NCBI GenBank assembly: GCA_963802205.1
Contig: CAWDHW010000004.1
Location: 124,001-188,000, forward strand
Origin: DYRB01 sp963802205
Lineage (GTDB): Bacteria; Pseudomonadota; Gammaproteobacteria; Chromatiales; Chromatiaceae
Direction: 5' to 3'
Length of the DNA: 64,000 bases
In this document: in pieces, positions 35,039 through 44,377 of the stretch
Position numbering within the stretch: the stretch's first letter is position 1
Layout of the letters: the number at the start of each line of letters is the position of its first letter
Position numbers and translations under genes: made by a program
Notes under the pieces: model-generated
The model's database searches: none
What the model was told of the DNA's origin: nothing
What the model saw: the letters and a program-made list of their open reading frames with translations, nothing else

Positions 35039-36336
35039 GCAGCCGGATCGAATGCGTGATGCCCAAGCGCCGGGGGTGTACCGGCTGGGTACTGACTCTC
35101 CTGGTGGTCCACGCCTTGGGCCTGCCCCATAGCGCGAACGCCGACCCGGTTGGCACCGGCATACAGGTTGGACCGGGACCGATACGGGCCTACCCGGCCC
35201 TGGACGTCGAGTTCACTTACCACAGCAACTATCTGCGCAGCAACAGTGATCTGACCCCGAATATGGGCACCTGGGTCAGTATTGTGACCCCATCCGTACG
35301 GCTCAATACCCTCAAGGGGCCCGATGCCTACAATCTGAGCTATTCGGCAGCCATCGGGACTGTCTCTGCCGATAATGCGTACGGCTATGTGAATCAGACC
35401 GTCAGTGCCGATGCCAACTGGGAATTCGGGTCCAAACACCGGCTGGTTGCCGACTACCAGTTCTTTTACTGGGCCGATCGTCCGGGTAGTGGCGACCCAA
35501 GCACGGTCTCGGCGCCAAACTTTACCGACGAGCACCCTGACCTGTGGATGGCCAATCGCTTCCGGTTGGGCTACAGCTACGGCCGCCCAAGCGCCAAAGG
35601 CCGTCTCGACTTGACCGCAGGTTGGACTCCGCGGCGCTATCTCAACAACGACCAGGAGATCCGCGACAACAACCGCAGTTTGCTGGAGGGTGCCTTCTTC
35701 TGGCGGATACAGCCCCATACCTCCCTGGTGTTGAGCGCGAACTGGCAGGACATCGACTACATCAATCAAGCCAGCCAGTCTGAACTGGATAGCACGGAGT
35801 GGCGCCTCTACGCCGGTGCGACCTGGGACGCCACGGCCAAGACCACCGGCACGGTCAAGGTTGGTTATCTTGGCAAGGACTTTGTCTTGCCCATCTATGA
35901 GGATTATTCCGGCATCGGCTGGGAGGCCAGCGTGCAGTGGCGCGCACGGACTTACTCGATTTTCAACCTTGTCACCAGCCGCAACCCGTCGGAGAGCACC
36001 AATACTGGGGCGGACAACACCAACCCGACCCGCTACCCCACGGGAACGACCACGGCTGGGGCGGACACGGTGATCGTCAGCGTGGTCGGTGCCGATTGGA
36101 TTCACTATTGGAAGTCCTACCTAAGGTCCAGGCTTGCGCTTGCGGGTACCAACGACGAGTACATCGCTACGGATCGTGTGGACCATCGCTATTTGGCTGG
36201 TGCCGGGGTTTTTTACCAAGTGAAGCGCTGGGCGGAGGTGGGGGTCGAATACCGCTACGAGACCCGCACCTCAAACGAGCCGTTGGCCGAGTACGAGGAT
36301 AACGTCTTCATGTTGACTCTGAACGCACGTTACTGA
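35035..36336 (+). CDS. Outer-membrane beta-barrel protein (EPS-associated)
   Basis: A 433-residue protein with a signal peptide (LTLLVVHALGLPHSANA) and a chain of alternating aromatic/hydrophobic strands from DVEFTYHSNYLRSNS onward (GTVSADNAYGYVNQTVSADA, FRLGYSYGRPSAKGRLDLTA, EVGVEYRYETRTSNEP), ending TLNARY with a terminal aromatic residue as outer-membrane proteins do. It resembles the BBP2/EpsL-type barrels coded beside exopolysaccharide and exosortase loci. It overlaps the upstream exported protein and is followed after 114 bases by the Wza-like gene. Confidence 0.78.
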   Translation: MSSRIECVMPKRRGCTGWVLTLLVVHALGLPHSANADPVGTGIQVGPGPIRAYPALDVEFTYHSNYLRSNSDLTPNMGTWVSIVTPSVRLNTLKGPDAYNLSYSAAIGTVSADNAYGYVNQTVSADANWEFGSKHRLVADYQFFYWADRPGSGDPSTVSAPNFTDEHPDLWMANRFRLGYSYGRPSAKGRLDLTAGWTPRRYLNNDQEIRDNNRSLLEGAFFWRIQPHTSLVLSANWQDIDYINQASQSELDSTEWRLYAGATWDATAKTTGTVKVGYLGKDFVLPIYEDYSGIGWEASVQWRARTYSIFNLVTSRNPSESTNTGADNTNPTRYPTGTTTAGADTVIVSVVGADWIHYWKSYLRSRLALAGTNDEYIATDRVDHRYLAGAGVFYQVKRWAEVGVEYRYETRTSNEPLAEYEDNVFMLTLNARY

Positions 36337-36391
36337 TTTTCGGCCTGATCGCTTTCTCGGGGCCCTATAACAAGGGTCGCACTGGGTCGCC

Positions 36392-36413
36392 GTCCTGCCT
36401 GCCATAGCAGGAC
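36392..36413 (+). terminator. Small stem-loop between the beta-barrel and Wza-like genes
   Basis: GTCCTGC (36392-36398) and GCAGGAC (36407-36413) form a perfect 7-base stem with an 8-base loop. No T-run follows, so it may be an RNA-processing or attenuating hairpin and not a full terminator. Confidence 0.3.
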
Positions 36414-36450
36414 CAGGCGGCTCCGGTGTGCTTTTCCCCGTTCTACCTCA

Positions 36451-37014
36451 ATGTCTGTCGAGTCCCTACGTATGTTCGCGCACGTTTCCCGCTGTCTGAC
36501 CTGGTTGCTACTGGTAGTGGCCGCTGCACTAGGTGGTGTCTCTTCGGCTGCAGATGACCTTGTGGGTTACAAGCTCAGTTCCGGCGACAAGGTCCGAATC
36601 ACCGTGTTCGGCGAGGCGGATCTGTCGGTGACCGAGGGGGTCAGCGATCGAGGCACCATCTCATACCCTTTGCTCGGCGAGCTCAAGGTAAGCGGGATGT
36701 CGCCAGACGAGTTGGAACGGCAGATCACCAACCGGCTGAAAGGGCCCTATCTGGTGGATCCCAAGGTGACTGTGAGCATCGAGCAATATCGGGAGTTCTT
36801 CGTCATGGGTCAGGTCACCCGCCCTGGCAGCTACCCGTACTCGCCGGGACTTACGGTGCGCAAAGCCGTTTCGATCGCAGGGGGCTTCACTGAGCGTGCT
36901 TCACGCAAGATCTTCATTGCATCGGAGAAGTCTGCTCATGAGGAGCGCAAGGTTGGGGAGAACGACACCGTCGGTCCCGGTGACACCGTTATTGTAAAGG
37001 AGAGCTTCTTTTGA
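36451..37014 (+). CDS. Wza-like polysaccharide export protein
   Basis: A 187-residue periplasmic export protein: signal peptide (LTWLLLVVAAALGGVSSAAD), Poly_export domain (YKLSSGDKVRITVFGEADLS, GTISYPLLGELKVSGM) and one SLBB domain (FFVMGQVTRPGSYPYSPGLT, VRKAVSIAGGFTERA). There is no lipobox Cys and no C-terminal helix, so it is the short form found beside Wzc/GumC-type kinases. ATG 36472 is an alternative start. Its stop overlaps the TTG start of the kinase gene. Confidence 0.88.
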   Translation: MSVESLRMFAHVSRCLTWLLLVVAAALGGVSSAADDLVGYKLSSGDKVRITVFGEADLSVTEGVSDRGTISYPLLGELKVSGMSPDELERQITNRLKGPYLVDPKVTVSIEQYREFFVMGQVTRPGSYPYSPGLTVRKAVSIAGGFTERASRKIFIASEKSAHEERKVGENDTVGPGDTVIVKESFF

Positions 37015-39281
37015 TCGCGCAGCCGGCGCTTGCCGGGGTGGTACGCGGCGACGAGATACAGAGCCAGGATGCGCCAACCCTGGCCGCAGCCACCTATTGG
37101 AACCTGATCCTCAAACACCGTTGGGGCATCATCGGGCTTGCAGTGGCCGTCGGTCTGTTGGCAACCCTGTTTGCCTACTCCCTGGAGCCGGTCTACAGGG
37201 CCGAGGGGACCCTATTACTGGATAGTAAGCGCAAGGGCTTCAGCCCGGTTCATCAGGAACAGGGAGATAGCGGCTGGATGTCGTACTTCGACAGCCAAAA
37301 TTTTATGCAGACCCAGATCCTTCTGATCAGGTCGCGCGCCTTGGCCGAGGCTGTCGTCGATCGTCTGAAACTGTGGGAGCATCCCGAGTTCGATCCGCGT
37401 CAGGTTAAGCCCCGCTGGGCCAGAGTTCAATTCGATTGGCGGGCGTGGTTCCCGGACATCCTGCCTGCTGACGAGCCTGCTTCTGTGCCGACGGAGGCCG
37501 AGGCACGGGACCAAGCCATTGCGGCGGTGCTAGGTGGCGTCAAGGTCGAATTGGTCCCGGACTCGGACATGCTCAAATTGGGCTTCTCGGCCCACGATCC
37601 GAAACTCGCTGCCCGCATCGCCAACGCCTACGCCGATGCCTACGTGGAGATGGGCCTGGAGACTCGACTTCAAGCGGTCAGCAAAGCGGCGACTTGGCTT
37701 ACAGGGCGCCTGGAGGGGATGCGCGCGAAGGTCGATGCCTCGGAACGTAAGCTCCAGGAGTTTCGCGAGGCAGAAGGGCTGGTGGACATGGGGGGCTCGG
37801 ATCTCGTCGATAAGCAATTCGCTGGTCTGGCGGATCGTGTGATCGAGGCCCGCACGAGGCGGGACGATCTGCACGGGCTCTACGACCAGATCCAACGGGC
37901 TGGGAAGCTGTCCAGCGCCGAGTTGGCGGCCCACCCGACCCTCGCCCGCAACTCGACCATCCAGGCGCTCAAGTCGTCCGAATTGCAGGCAGAGAGGGAG
38001 GTCTCCGAGCTGGCAAAGCGCTATGGCCCACAGCACCCCAAGATGGTGGCTGCGCGCACCGACCTCGAGACGGTCCGGGGAAGGCTCACCACCGAGATCG
38101 GTAACGCCGTGTCTGGTGTGCGAAAGGAACTGGATATCGCGCGTGCCCAGGCCGACACGCTGGAGGCGGAACTGGCGGCGACCAAGAGCGACGCCCAGGA
38201 TGCCAACCGCAAGGAGTTCACCCTACGCGCCCTCAAGCGCGATGTGGAGTCGGACCGTCAACTCTATGATCTCTTCCTCACGCGCTTTAAGGAGACCAAC
38301 CTCGGCACGGATGTGGAGTCTACCAATGCGCGCATCATCGACGCCGCCATGGTTCCGGGGGCGCCGATCGAACCCAAGGTTCGCCGCATTGTGGCGTTAG
38401 CGGTGCTCTTCGCGCTGCTCGTCGGGGTGGGGTTGGCCTTCGTGATGGAGTACCTCGACAACACCCTCAAGAGTGGTCAGGACGTGGAGGAGGCCCTGCT
38501 CTTACCCATGCTTGGGACCGTGCCCCTTCTGAGCGGTCGGCGACGCCGCAAGTCGGTCCCGGAGCGTAGCTTCGTGGAACAGCCGAAGTCCGAGTTTGCC
38601 GAGGCCGTCCGAACGGTGCGTACCGGTGTGGTACTGTCCGGCATCGATGCCCCACATCGGGTGATCCTGGTCACCTCAAGCGTTCCCGGGGAGGGCAAGA
38701 CCACCATCGCCATCAATCTGGCGATGGCCATGGGTGCCCTGGATAAGGTCCTGTTGATCGATGCCGATATGCGTCGTTCTTCCGTCGGCAGCAAGTTTGG
38801 GCTCCCGACGGATGCACCGGGGCTTTCCAACCTTGTGGCGGGTACGGCCGACGAGGCCGCCTGTATTCATCGTATCGAGGAGGGGGGCATCGATGTCATA
38901 CCCGCCGGCCTGATCCCGCCAAATCCGCTGGAGTTGCTGTCGTCGCGCCGGTTTGTAGAGGTGCTGGAGACGCTGCGCGGGCGCTACGACCGCATCGTCG
39001 TGGATTCGGCCCCGGCACAGGCGGTGAGCGATTCCCTCATCCTGTCAAAGGCGTGCGATGCCGTCGTTTTCGTGGTCCGCTCCGATGGGACGCCCTTGCC
39101 ATTGGTGCAGATGGCTATCAAGCGGCTCCGGCAGGTTGGGGCGCCGCTGATTGGGGCCGTTCTCAATCAGTTCGACAGCCAACGCGGGGCCAAATATGGC
39201 CACTACCACTACGGTAAGTACCGCCGCTATGCCTATTCGTACAATACCTATTCCAATTACTACCAACAGGGGAAGGACTGA
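37011..39281 (+). CDS. Wzc/GumC-type chain-length regulator and tyrosine autokinase
   Basis: A 756-residue PCP-2a protein. The N-terminal Wzz domain has a membrane helix (IIGLAVAVGLLATLFAYSL) and long periplasmic coiled coils (residues about 220-430); a second helix lies near residue 470. The cytoplasmic BY-kinase has Walker A SVPGEGKTTIAINLAMAMG (about residue 560), Walker A' VLLIDADMRRS and Walker B IVVDSAPAQAV. The tail is a tyrosine cluster (HYHYGKYRRYAYSYNTYSNY) for autophosphorylation. It starts at TTG 37011 overlapping the Wza-like stop. Together they form the trans-envelope polymer export machine. Confidence 0.92.
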   Translation: MIAQPALAGVVRGDEIQSQDAPTLAAATYWNLILKHRWGIIGLAVAVGLLATLFAYSLEPVYRAEGTLLLDSKRKGFSPVHQEQGDSGWMSYFDSQNFMQTQILLIRSRALAEAVVDRLKLWEHPEFDPRQVKPRWARVQFDWRAWFPDILPADEPASVPTEAEARDQAIAAVLGGVKVELVPDSDMLKLGFSAHDPKLAARIANAYADAYVEMGLETRLQAVSKAATWLTGRLEGMRAKVDASERKLQEFREAEGLVDMGGSDLVDKQFAGLADRVIEARTRRDDLHGLYDQIQRAGKLSSAELAAHPTLARNSTIQALKSSELQAEREVSELAKRYGPQHPKMVAARTDLETVRGRLTTEIGNAVSGVRKELDIARAQADTLEAELAATKSDAQDANRKEFTLRALKRDVESDRQLYDLFLTRFKETNLGTDVESTNARIIDAAMVPGAPIEPKVRRIVALAVLFALLVGVGLAFVMEYLDNTLKSGQDVEEALLLPMLGTVPLLSGRRRRKSVPERSFVEQPKSEFAEAVRTVRTGVVLSGIDAPHRVILVTSSVPGEGKTTIAINLAMAMGALDKVLLIDADMRRSSVGSKFGLPTDAPGLSNLVAGTADEAACIHRIEEGGIDVIPAGLIPPNPLELLSSRRFVEVLETLRGRYDRIVVDSAPAQAVSDSLILSKACDAVVFVVRSDGTPLPLVQMAIKRLRQVGAPLIGAVLNQFDSQRGAKYGHYHYGKYRRYAYSYNTYSNYYQQGKD

Positions 39282-39341
39282 GGGCGCGCGGCCCCCCGCG
39301 GGGCTGCACGCCTGCTGCGGTGCCGTTGCGGTCCGCCGGTC

Positions 39342-40070
39342 GTGAGCAACCGGGCGACGCTCCTGACCCTGTTCCCACTGACCTTGGCCGGGCTCCTTTG
39401 GCTGGCGGTGGGTGCCTTCGCAAGCCTCGCTGCGGCTCGGGGGCAGGTGTTGGCGGATCAGGTCGCGAACCCCGCACCCTCTCAGGCAGATCGACGCCCA
39501 GGCCCGTCCCTGGATCTACGTTTAGCCCAAGCCGGTGAGGCCTATACCTGGGCCGTCTGGCTCGATCCCCTCGATCCCGACCACCGTCAGGGCCTGGCGC
39601 GGGTGCTCGAATTGAAGGCCGCGCGCTTGCCCCCCGGTGACGCCGGCGCCAGGCCCCTTCTGAACCAGGCAGTGGATCTCTACCGTAGCGCCGCCCAGGC
39701 CCGCCCCAGTTGGCCCTATACCTGGTTGTACCTGGCCAGAGTCAAGGCCAGGCTGGGTGCCCTGGACGCGGACTTCGCCTTGGCCTTGGTCAACGCGAGC
39801 CGACGCGGGCCCTGGGATGCGAGGGTTCAGGCTCAACTACTCGAGTTGGCGATCCCCCTTTGGGAATTGCTCAGGCCTGATTCCAGGGACGTGGCGGCCC
39901 TCGCCCTGCAACGTGGAGTGGAGGCTCGACCCGCAGAGGTGCTGGAGATTGCCGTTCGTGCCGGTCGCGCCGACCTGGTTACGCCGCTCGTGCAGGGCGA
40001 TGAGGTCCGTGAGGCCCTGTTGCAGAAGTACCTCCGAAAACAGGCTCCCGTCCCCGGGCACGGTGGCTGA
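39342..40070 (+). CDS. TPR-like membrane-anchored protein of the EPS block
   Basis: A 242-residue protein from GTG 39342 with one N-terminal membrane helix (LFPLTLAGLLWLAVGAFASL) and a periplasmic helical part with TPR-like spacing (QAVDLYRSAAQARPSWPYTW, then LYLARVKARLGALDADFALA). It abuts the O-antigen-ligase-like gene (ends 40070, next starts 40071). Proteins of this shape (VpsP-like) accompany polysaccharide polymerases and may help them; that link is inference. Confidence 0.65.
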   Translation: MSNRATLLTLFPLTLAGLLWLAVGAFASLAAARGQVLADQVANPAPSQADRRPGPSLDLRLAQAGEAYTWAVWLDPLDPDHRQGLARVLELKAARLPPGDAGARPLLNQAVDLYRSAAQARPSWPYTWLYLARVKARLGALDADFALALVNASRRGPWDARVQAQLLELAIPLWELLRPDSRDVAALALQRGVEARPAEVLEIAVRAGRADLVTPLVQGDEVREALLQKYLRKQAPVPGHGG

Positions 40071-41513
40071 ATGATTGGCCTTGATCCCCCCATGCGGGAC
40101 GAGTCACCCCACTCCGGGTCTGTCACACGGGGCGCCGATTACCCCCTCTTCATTGCCCTGGTTGCCCTCCTCGTGTGGGCACCGCTACCGTTGGGGAGCA
40201 ACAGGCCATGGTCCTGGGCGCTCATGCAGGGCTGGATTCTTGTTATCGGCGTCCTCTGGTTGCGGGGTGCGGCCCGCGGTCGCTGGTCCGTTACGCCAGC
40301 CCTGCTTCGGGCGCGTTGGATCTTGGCCCTGTCCGGGGCCTGGATTGTCTGGGGGCTGGTGCAGTTAATCCCCCTGCCAGGGAGCCTTTTGGGAGTCGTG
40401 TCGCCGGAAGCCGCTGAGGCCTATTTAGATGCGGCCGTGGCCGGGTGGTTACCCATCACCCTGGATTGGCATGGGTCCTTGATCGCGTGGGTAAGCGGGG
40501 TTGGTTATGTGGCACTGTTTTGCCTGATCCTGCTCCTGGTGCAAGGGCGCCGGCGTTTGTACGCCTTGGCCACCGTCTTGGTGCTGGCCGCCCTGGCGCA
40601 GGCCATGTTTGCCAGCATCCTGGCCTTGAGCGGCAGTCGATTCTTGTTTGGCGACGTAAACTCCTACGCTCATGGCAGCTTTCCCAACCGTAACCACTTG
40701 GCCGGCTTCCTGGAGATGTCCATCGCCCTGGGGATAGGGGTCCTGATGGCGCAACTGGATCCCGATAGAGCGGGCCTGAGCTGGCGTCAGCGCATGCGCA
40801 ATGGGATATCGACTCTGCTGGGCAGGAAGACCCGCCTGCGCCTCTATCTGGCCGTCATGGTCGTCACCCTGGTCCTGACCGGGTCGCGCATGGGCAATGC
40901 CGCCTTCTTCGCGTCCCTCCTCGGTACCTCTCTGGTGGCCCTTTTGTTCTACCGGCGCCTACCGCGGTCCGCCCTGGTCCTGTTGGTGAGTCTGGTGATT
41001 GTGGATCTGTTCATCCTCGGGAGCTGGTTTGGCTTGGATCGAGTCCGCGAGCGTCTGGAAAAGACGGTGGTGACGCAGGAGGAACGCTATCAGGTCGATG
41101 TCCAGGGCTTAAGCTACCTGGACGATTTCTGGGTAACCGGGAGTGGGGGAGGGACCTTCGGCGTCGTCTTTCCAACCTATCGCGACCAAGGGCTCGATCC
41201 CCACCTCTACGTACATGCACATAATGACTACCTGGAGTCGCTGCTGGAATACGGGGTTCTCGGTCTCGTGTTGCCGGGTGGGATCGTCCTTCTGTCGCTT
41301 GGGATGGCCCTGCGCATTCTCTACCGTCGCCGAGACCCATTGCCGCGGGGTATGGCCTTTGCCTCCTTGATGGGCATCATGGCGATGCTCATCCATAGCA
41401 CGGCCGACTTCAACCTGCATATTCCCGCCAATGCGGCCCTTTTTGTTGTGCTGATCGCCTTGCCGTGGTTGGGCCTGGATGACGACCATCGGCATGGATC
41501 ACAAGCGCGCTGA
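40071..41513 (+). CDS. O-antigen ligase/polymerase family (Wzy_C) membrane protein
   Basis: A 480-residue protein with about 11 hydrophobic helices and the Wzy_C features SFPNRNHLAGFLEMSIALGI, a TGSRMGNAAF turn, and a large periplasmic loop ending HLYVHAHNDYLESLLEYGVL with its conserved His. It would polymerise or ligate undecaprenyl-linked repeat units. It begins directly after the TPR-like gene. Its last 104 bases overlap, tail to tail, the end of the WecA-like gene on the other strand. Confidence 0.85.
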   Translation: MIGLDPPMRDESPHSGSVTRGADYPLFIALVALLVWAPLPLGSNRPWSWALMQGWILVIGVLWLRGAARGRWSVTPALLRARWILALSGAWIVWGLVQLIPLPGSLLGVVSPEAAEAYLDAAVAGWLPITLDWHGSLIAWVSGVGYVALFCLILLLVQGRRRLYALATVLVLAALAQAMFASILALSGSRFLFGDVNSYAHGSFPNRNHLAGFLEMSIALGIGVLMAQLDPDRAGLSWRQRMRNGISTLLGRKTRLRLYLAVMVVTLVLTGSRMGNAAFFASLLGTSLVALLFYRRLPRSALVLLVSLVIVDLFILGSWFGLDRVRERLEKTVVTQEERYQVDVQGLSYLDDFWVTGSGGGTFGVVFPTYRDQGLDPHLYVHAHNDYLESLLEYGVLGLVLPGGIVLLSLGMALRILYRRRDPLPRGMAFASLMGIMAMLIHSTADFNLHIPANAALFVVLIALPWLGLDDDHRHGSQAR

Positions 41514-42642
41514 CAGTCAGGTTTGGGGACCTTGCCGTGCCCCGTCCGGGAGCGACATGACCGCGCGCATCGAAGCGCCTCCAGGCGAGTTCGATGGTTA
41601 CGACGTAGACGGCGAACAGGACCAGAAAGGTCCCAAACATCGTGCGGTCCGGAACTCCGTTCTGCTGGGCGAGGTACCCCATGCCGGCGAGGATGCCGCT
41701 CAAGACCAGGGTCAGGGCGACCGATCCGCCCACACCCAGACCCAGGGTTTGAAGGAGGTGGTGCAGGTGCTCCCGATCGGCGAGGAAGGGCGAGCGCCCC
41801 CGGGCCAACCGGCGCAGCATGATGCAGACCGTGTCCATGAGCGGGATGGCCAGCACCCAGAGGGCGGTCACCGGGGCAAGGACCCGATTGGGAGGTTGGC
41901 TCAGATCGACGACGAACCATGCAAGTGCAAACCCCAGGAACAGGCTGCCGGCGTCGCCCATGAAGACCAGGGCGCGGGCGCGCCCGGGTACCCGGATGTT
42001 GTAGGCAAGAAACCCCAGGGTCACGCTCGCCAGGGTCAACAGGAGCGTGCCGTGGACCGGCTCGCCGCCCCCAAAGGCAAGCGTGCCGAGTATCAGGAAT
42101 GCCAGGGCCGCCTGGCCTCCGGCGAGGCCATCGATTCCATCCTGCATGTTCAGGGCGTTCATCACCCCGACGACGGCGAAGAGCGTGAAGGGGATGGCCC
42201 AGGCCCCGGTCTGGACTGTCCAGTCTCCAACCAGCGGTCCCAGATCCAGTAGCGTCTGCTGACCCCAAAGGGCCATCAGCAGACCGGCGCCGATCTGAGC
42301 CGCGAAGCGGGTGTTGGGGTGTAATTCACGGAAGTCGTCGAGCAGCCCGACGATCAGGACGACAGCCGCTCCGGCGAACAGGGGCAAGAAGGGCGACACC
42401 GGCATAGGGATTGCCAATACGCCGAGATAGAAACCCGCGAACATCGCGATACCCCCCACCAAAGGCACCTCGCCACGGTGTTGCTTGTGGCCGCGAGGGG
42501 TGTCTACGAGCCCGATGCGCCGGGCCAGCGGAGAAAGCAGGATGACCAGGGCCATGGTGGCCAGCAGGCCCACGAGACAGGGGATGACTGCTTGAAGCAA
42601 GGGCGTGCTCAATTCAATGGCATTATGAGACGAATATAGCAA
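41410..42642 (-). CDS. WecA/MraY-type undecaprenyl-phosphate sugar-1-phosphate transferase
   Basis: A 410-residue integral membrane enzyme, about 11 helices, that loads the first sugar (probably GlcNAc-1-P) onto undecaprenyl phosphate. The signature motifs are DTPRGHKQHRGEVPLVGG, VGLLDDFREL (Mg-binding Asp pair), MNALNMQDGIDGLAGG, LVFMGDAGSLFLG and the C-terminal REHLHHLLQTLGLG. The last 35-40 residues (after the final helix) lie in the stretch that overlaps the 3' end of the O-antigen-ligase gene. It probably starts the repeat-unit synthesis for the exporter coded next to it, though glycosyltransferases are missing here. Confidence 0.88.
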   Translation of the reverse strand: MLYSSHNAIELSTPLLQAVIPCLVGLLATMALVILLSPLARRIGLVDTPRGHKQHRGEVPLVGGIAMFAGFYLGVLAIPMPVSPFLPLFAGAAVVLIVGLLDDFRELHPNTRFAAQIGAGLLMALWGQQTLLDLGPLVGDWTVQTGAWAIPFTLFAVVGVMNALNMQDGIDGLAGGQAALAFLILGTLAFGGGEPVHGTLLLTLASVTLGFLAYNIRVPGRARALVFMGDAGSLFLGFALAWFVVDLSQPPNRVLAPVTALWVLAIPLMDTVCIMLRRLARGRSPFLADREHLHHLLQTLGLGVGGSVALTLVLSGILAGMGYLAQQNGVPDRTMFGTFLVLFAVYVVTIELAWRRFDARGHVAPGRGTARSPNLTVSALVIHADGRHPGPTTARRSAQQKGPHWREYAG

Positions 42643-42699
42643 AATTATGGTGATCTGAACAGGACGCCCGGGTTTGCGGCGCCGACGGACCTGTCCCGT

Positions 42700-43890
42700 T
42701 CAGACGGTCGCAAGGGCCTGCAGCAGGTCTTCCTCGATGTCGTCCAGGCTCTCCAGACCGATGGAGAGCCGCACCAGCCCCTCACTGATCCCGTGGTGAC
42801 TGCGTTCTTCCTGCGTATAAGTGGAGTGGGTCATGGATGCCGGATGCTGCGCCAGCGTTTCGCAGTCTCCCAGGCTGACTGCCCGTGTGACCAGGCGCAG
42901 ACGATCCATGAAACGCATCCCGGCGGCGTAGCCCCCCTTGAGTTCCAGGGCAATCATGCCGCCCGGGAGCCGCATCTGACGGCGTGCCAGCGCGGCTTGT
43001 GGGAAGTCCGGCAGATCCGGGTAATCGACACGGGCCACCGCAGGATGGCGTTGCAGGGTCTCAGCCAGGACCCTGGCCGAGGCGCAATGACGTTCCATGC
43101 GCAGTTCCAGTGTCTTGAGCCCGCGAAGGACCAGATAGGCGTCGAGGGCGGAGATGCAGGCCCCCGTCATCTCTTTGATGCCGAAGAAACGGATCTGGTC
43201 GATCAGGTCCCGTGGCCCGATCACGGCCCCGGCCAGCAGGTCTCCGTGCCCCCCGAGGTACTTGGTGGCGGAGTGCACCACCAAATCCGCGCCAAGTTCC
43301 AACGGGCGTTGCAGGTAGGGGGTGCAGTAAGTGTTGTCGACGATGGTGCGGGCGCCGTGCCGCCGGGCAATGGCGCTGATGGCTTCGATATCGATCAACC
43401 GCATGTTCGGGTTGGTCGGAGACTCGCAGAAGACCACCTTGGTGTCAGGGGTCATGGCGGCGGCCAGTTCCTCCGGCCTCGTGAGGTCCACGAACTGCAC
43501 CCTCACACCGAGTCGTGTCAGCCCGTGTTGCAGGTACCCGAAGGTGCAGCCGTACAGGGTCCGGTCGGCGACGATGGTGTCGCCGGCTTGGATCAGGGTC
43601 CACAGCGTGGCGGTGATGGCGCCCATCCCTGAGGCCGTCGCCAGTCCCGCCTCTCCGCCTTCGAGGCTCGCCAGCCGGGCCTCCAGAACAGAGGCGGTCG
43701 GGTTGCCAACACGGGAGTAGACATAGCCGCTCGACTCGCCGCGGAACCGCCGCTGGCCTTCGGCGATGTCGGGAAAGGCAAAGGTCGAGTTGAGATACAC
43801 GGGTGGGTTGAGGGCACCCTCATGCTCGAGAGGGTCATAGCCTTCGTGGATGGCTCGGGTGGCAAAGCCCCGGCGCTGGGCATTGGTCAT
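42700..43890 (-). CDS. megL: Methionine gamma-lyase
   Basis: A 396-residue PLP enzyme of the Cys/Met-metabolism family. PLP Lys lies in HSATKYLGGHGDLLAG. The cysteine in DRTLYGCTFGYLQHGL is at the position of the MGL-specific Cys116 and favours methionine gamma-lyase (methionine to methanethiol, ammonia and 2-oxobutyrate) over cystathionine lyase or O-acetylhomoserine sulfhydrylase. Other blocks: NPPVYLNSTFAFPDIAEGQ, FCESPTNPNMRLIDIEAI, SLGDCETLAQHPASMTHSTY. It stands alone, leftward. Symbol is by family; activity on related thiol amino acids is possible. Confidence 0.85.
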   Translation of the reverse strand: MTNAQRRGFATRAIHEGYDPLEHEGALNPPVYLNSTFAFPDIAEGQRRFRGESSGYVYSRVGNPTASVLEARLASLEGGEAGLATASGMGAITATLWTLIQAGDTIVADRTLYGCTFGYLQHGLTRLGVRVQFVDLTRPEELAAAMTPDTKVVFCESPTNPNMRLIDIEAISAIARRHGARTIVDNTYCTPYLQRPLELGADLVVHSATKYLGGHGDLLAGAVIGPRDLIDQIRFFGIKEMTGACISALDAYLVLRGLKTLELRMERHCASARVLAETLQRHPAVARVDYPDLPDFPQAALARRQMRLPGGMIALELKGGYAAGMRFMDRLRLVTRAVSLGDCETLAQHPASMTHSTYTQEERSHHGISEGLVRLSIGLESLDDIEEDLLQALATV

Positions 43891-44095
43891 AGCTTAAGTT
43901 CCTGGGGGCCTGAGGATCGCCAGGGTAGTCGGGCGGGTGTGGGCGCGCAAGCGGGCTGCCGCCCGACCTTGCCGATGAATCGGGGCGGCAGTCCACCTTC
44001 GGCCGACCCTGAACCATCGCCATGACCGCGCGTTACACCAGCCCCAGGGAAAGGCTCTGTGCGTTGGGTGTTGGCCCAAGCCGAGGGGCCTTCTT

Positions 44096-44196
44096 CCCCC
44101 CCTTTTCAAAGGGGGGCAGGGGGGATTTCTTCGCCTTGGCACCGAGCTAGCCCGCCGCCAATCCCCCCTAACCCCCCTTTATCAAGGGGGGCAAGC
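44096..44196. repeat. Paired CCCCCC-TTT-AAA-GGGGGG palindromes in the megL-queF gap
   Basis: The 487-base gap between the divergent megL and queF genes (43891-44377) holds two hairpins: CCCCCCCTTTTCAAAGGGGG at 44096-44115 and CCCCCCTTTATCAAGGGGGG at about 44173-44196, joined by inverted copies of AATCCCCCC. This is a mobile-palindrome pair of the kind spread widely in bacteria. No other gene is seen in the gap. Confidence 0.6.
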
Positions 44197-44377
44197 CGTT
44201 AGGGCGGCCCGGCTCGGAGCCAACCGTTAACGCAGACAGAGCCCCGGGAAAACGGGGGATCAGCGTCGGTCCCGCGGCGCTTGCGGTCGCGAGCCTGTCC
44301 GGCTGGTACACTGGGCCCACAGAACCACCGGGGCCAGAGGCGCCGGCGGTCCATTCATCACCCGAAGAGTCAATGCC

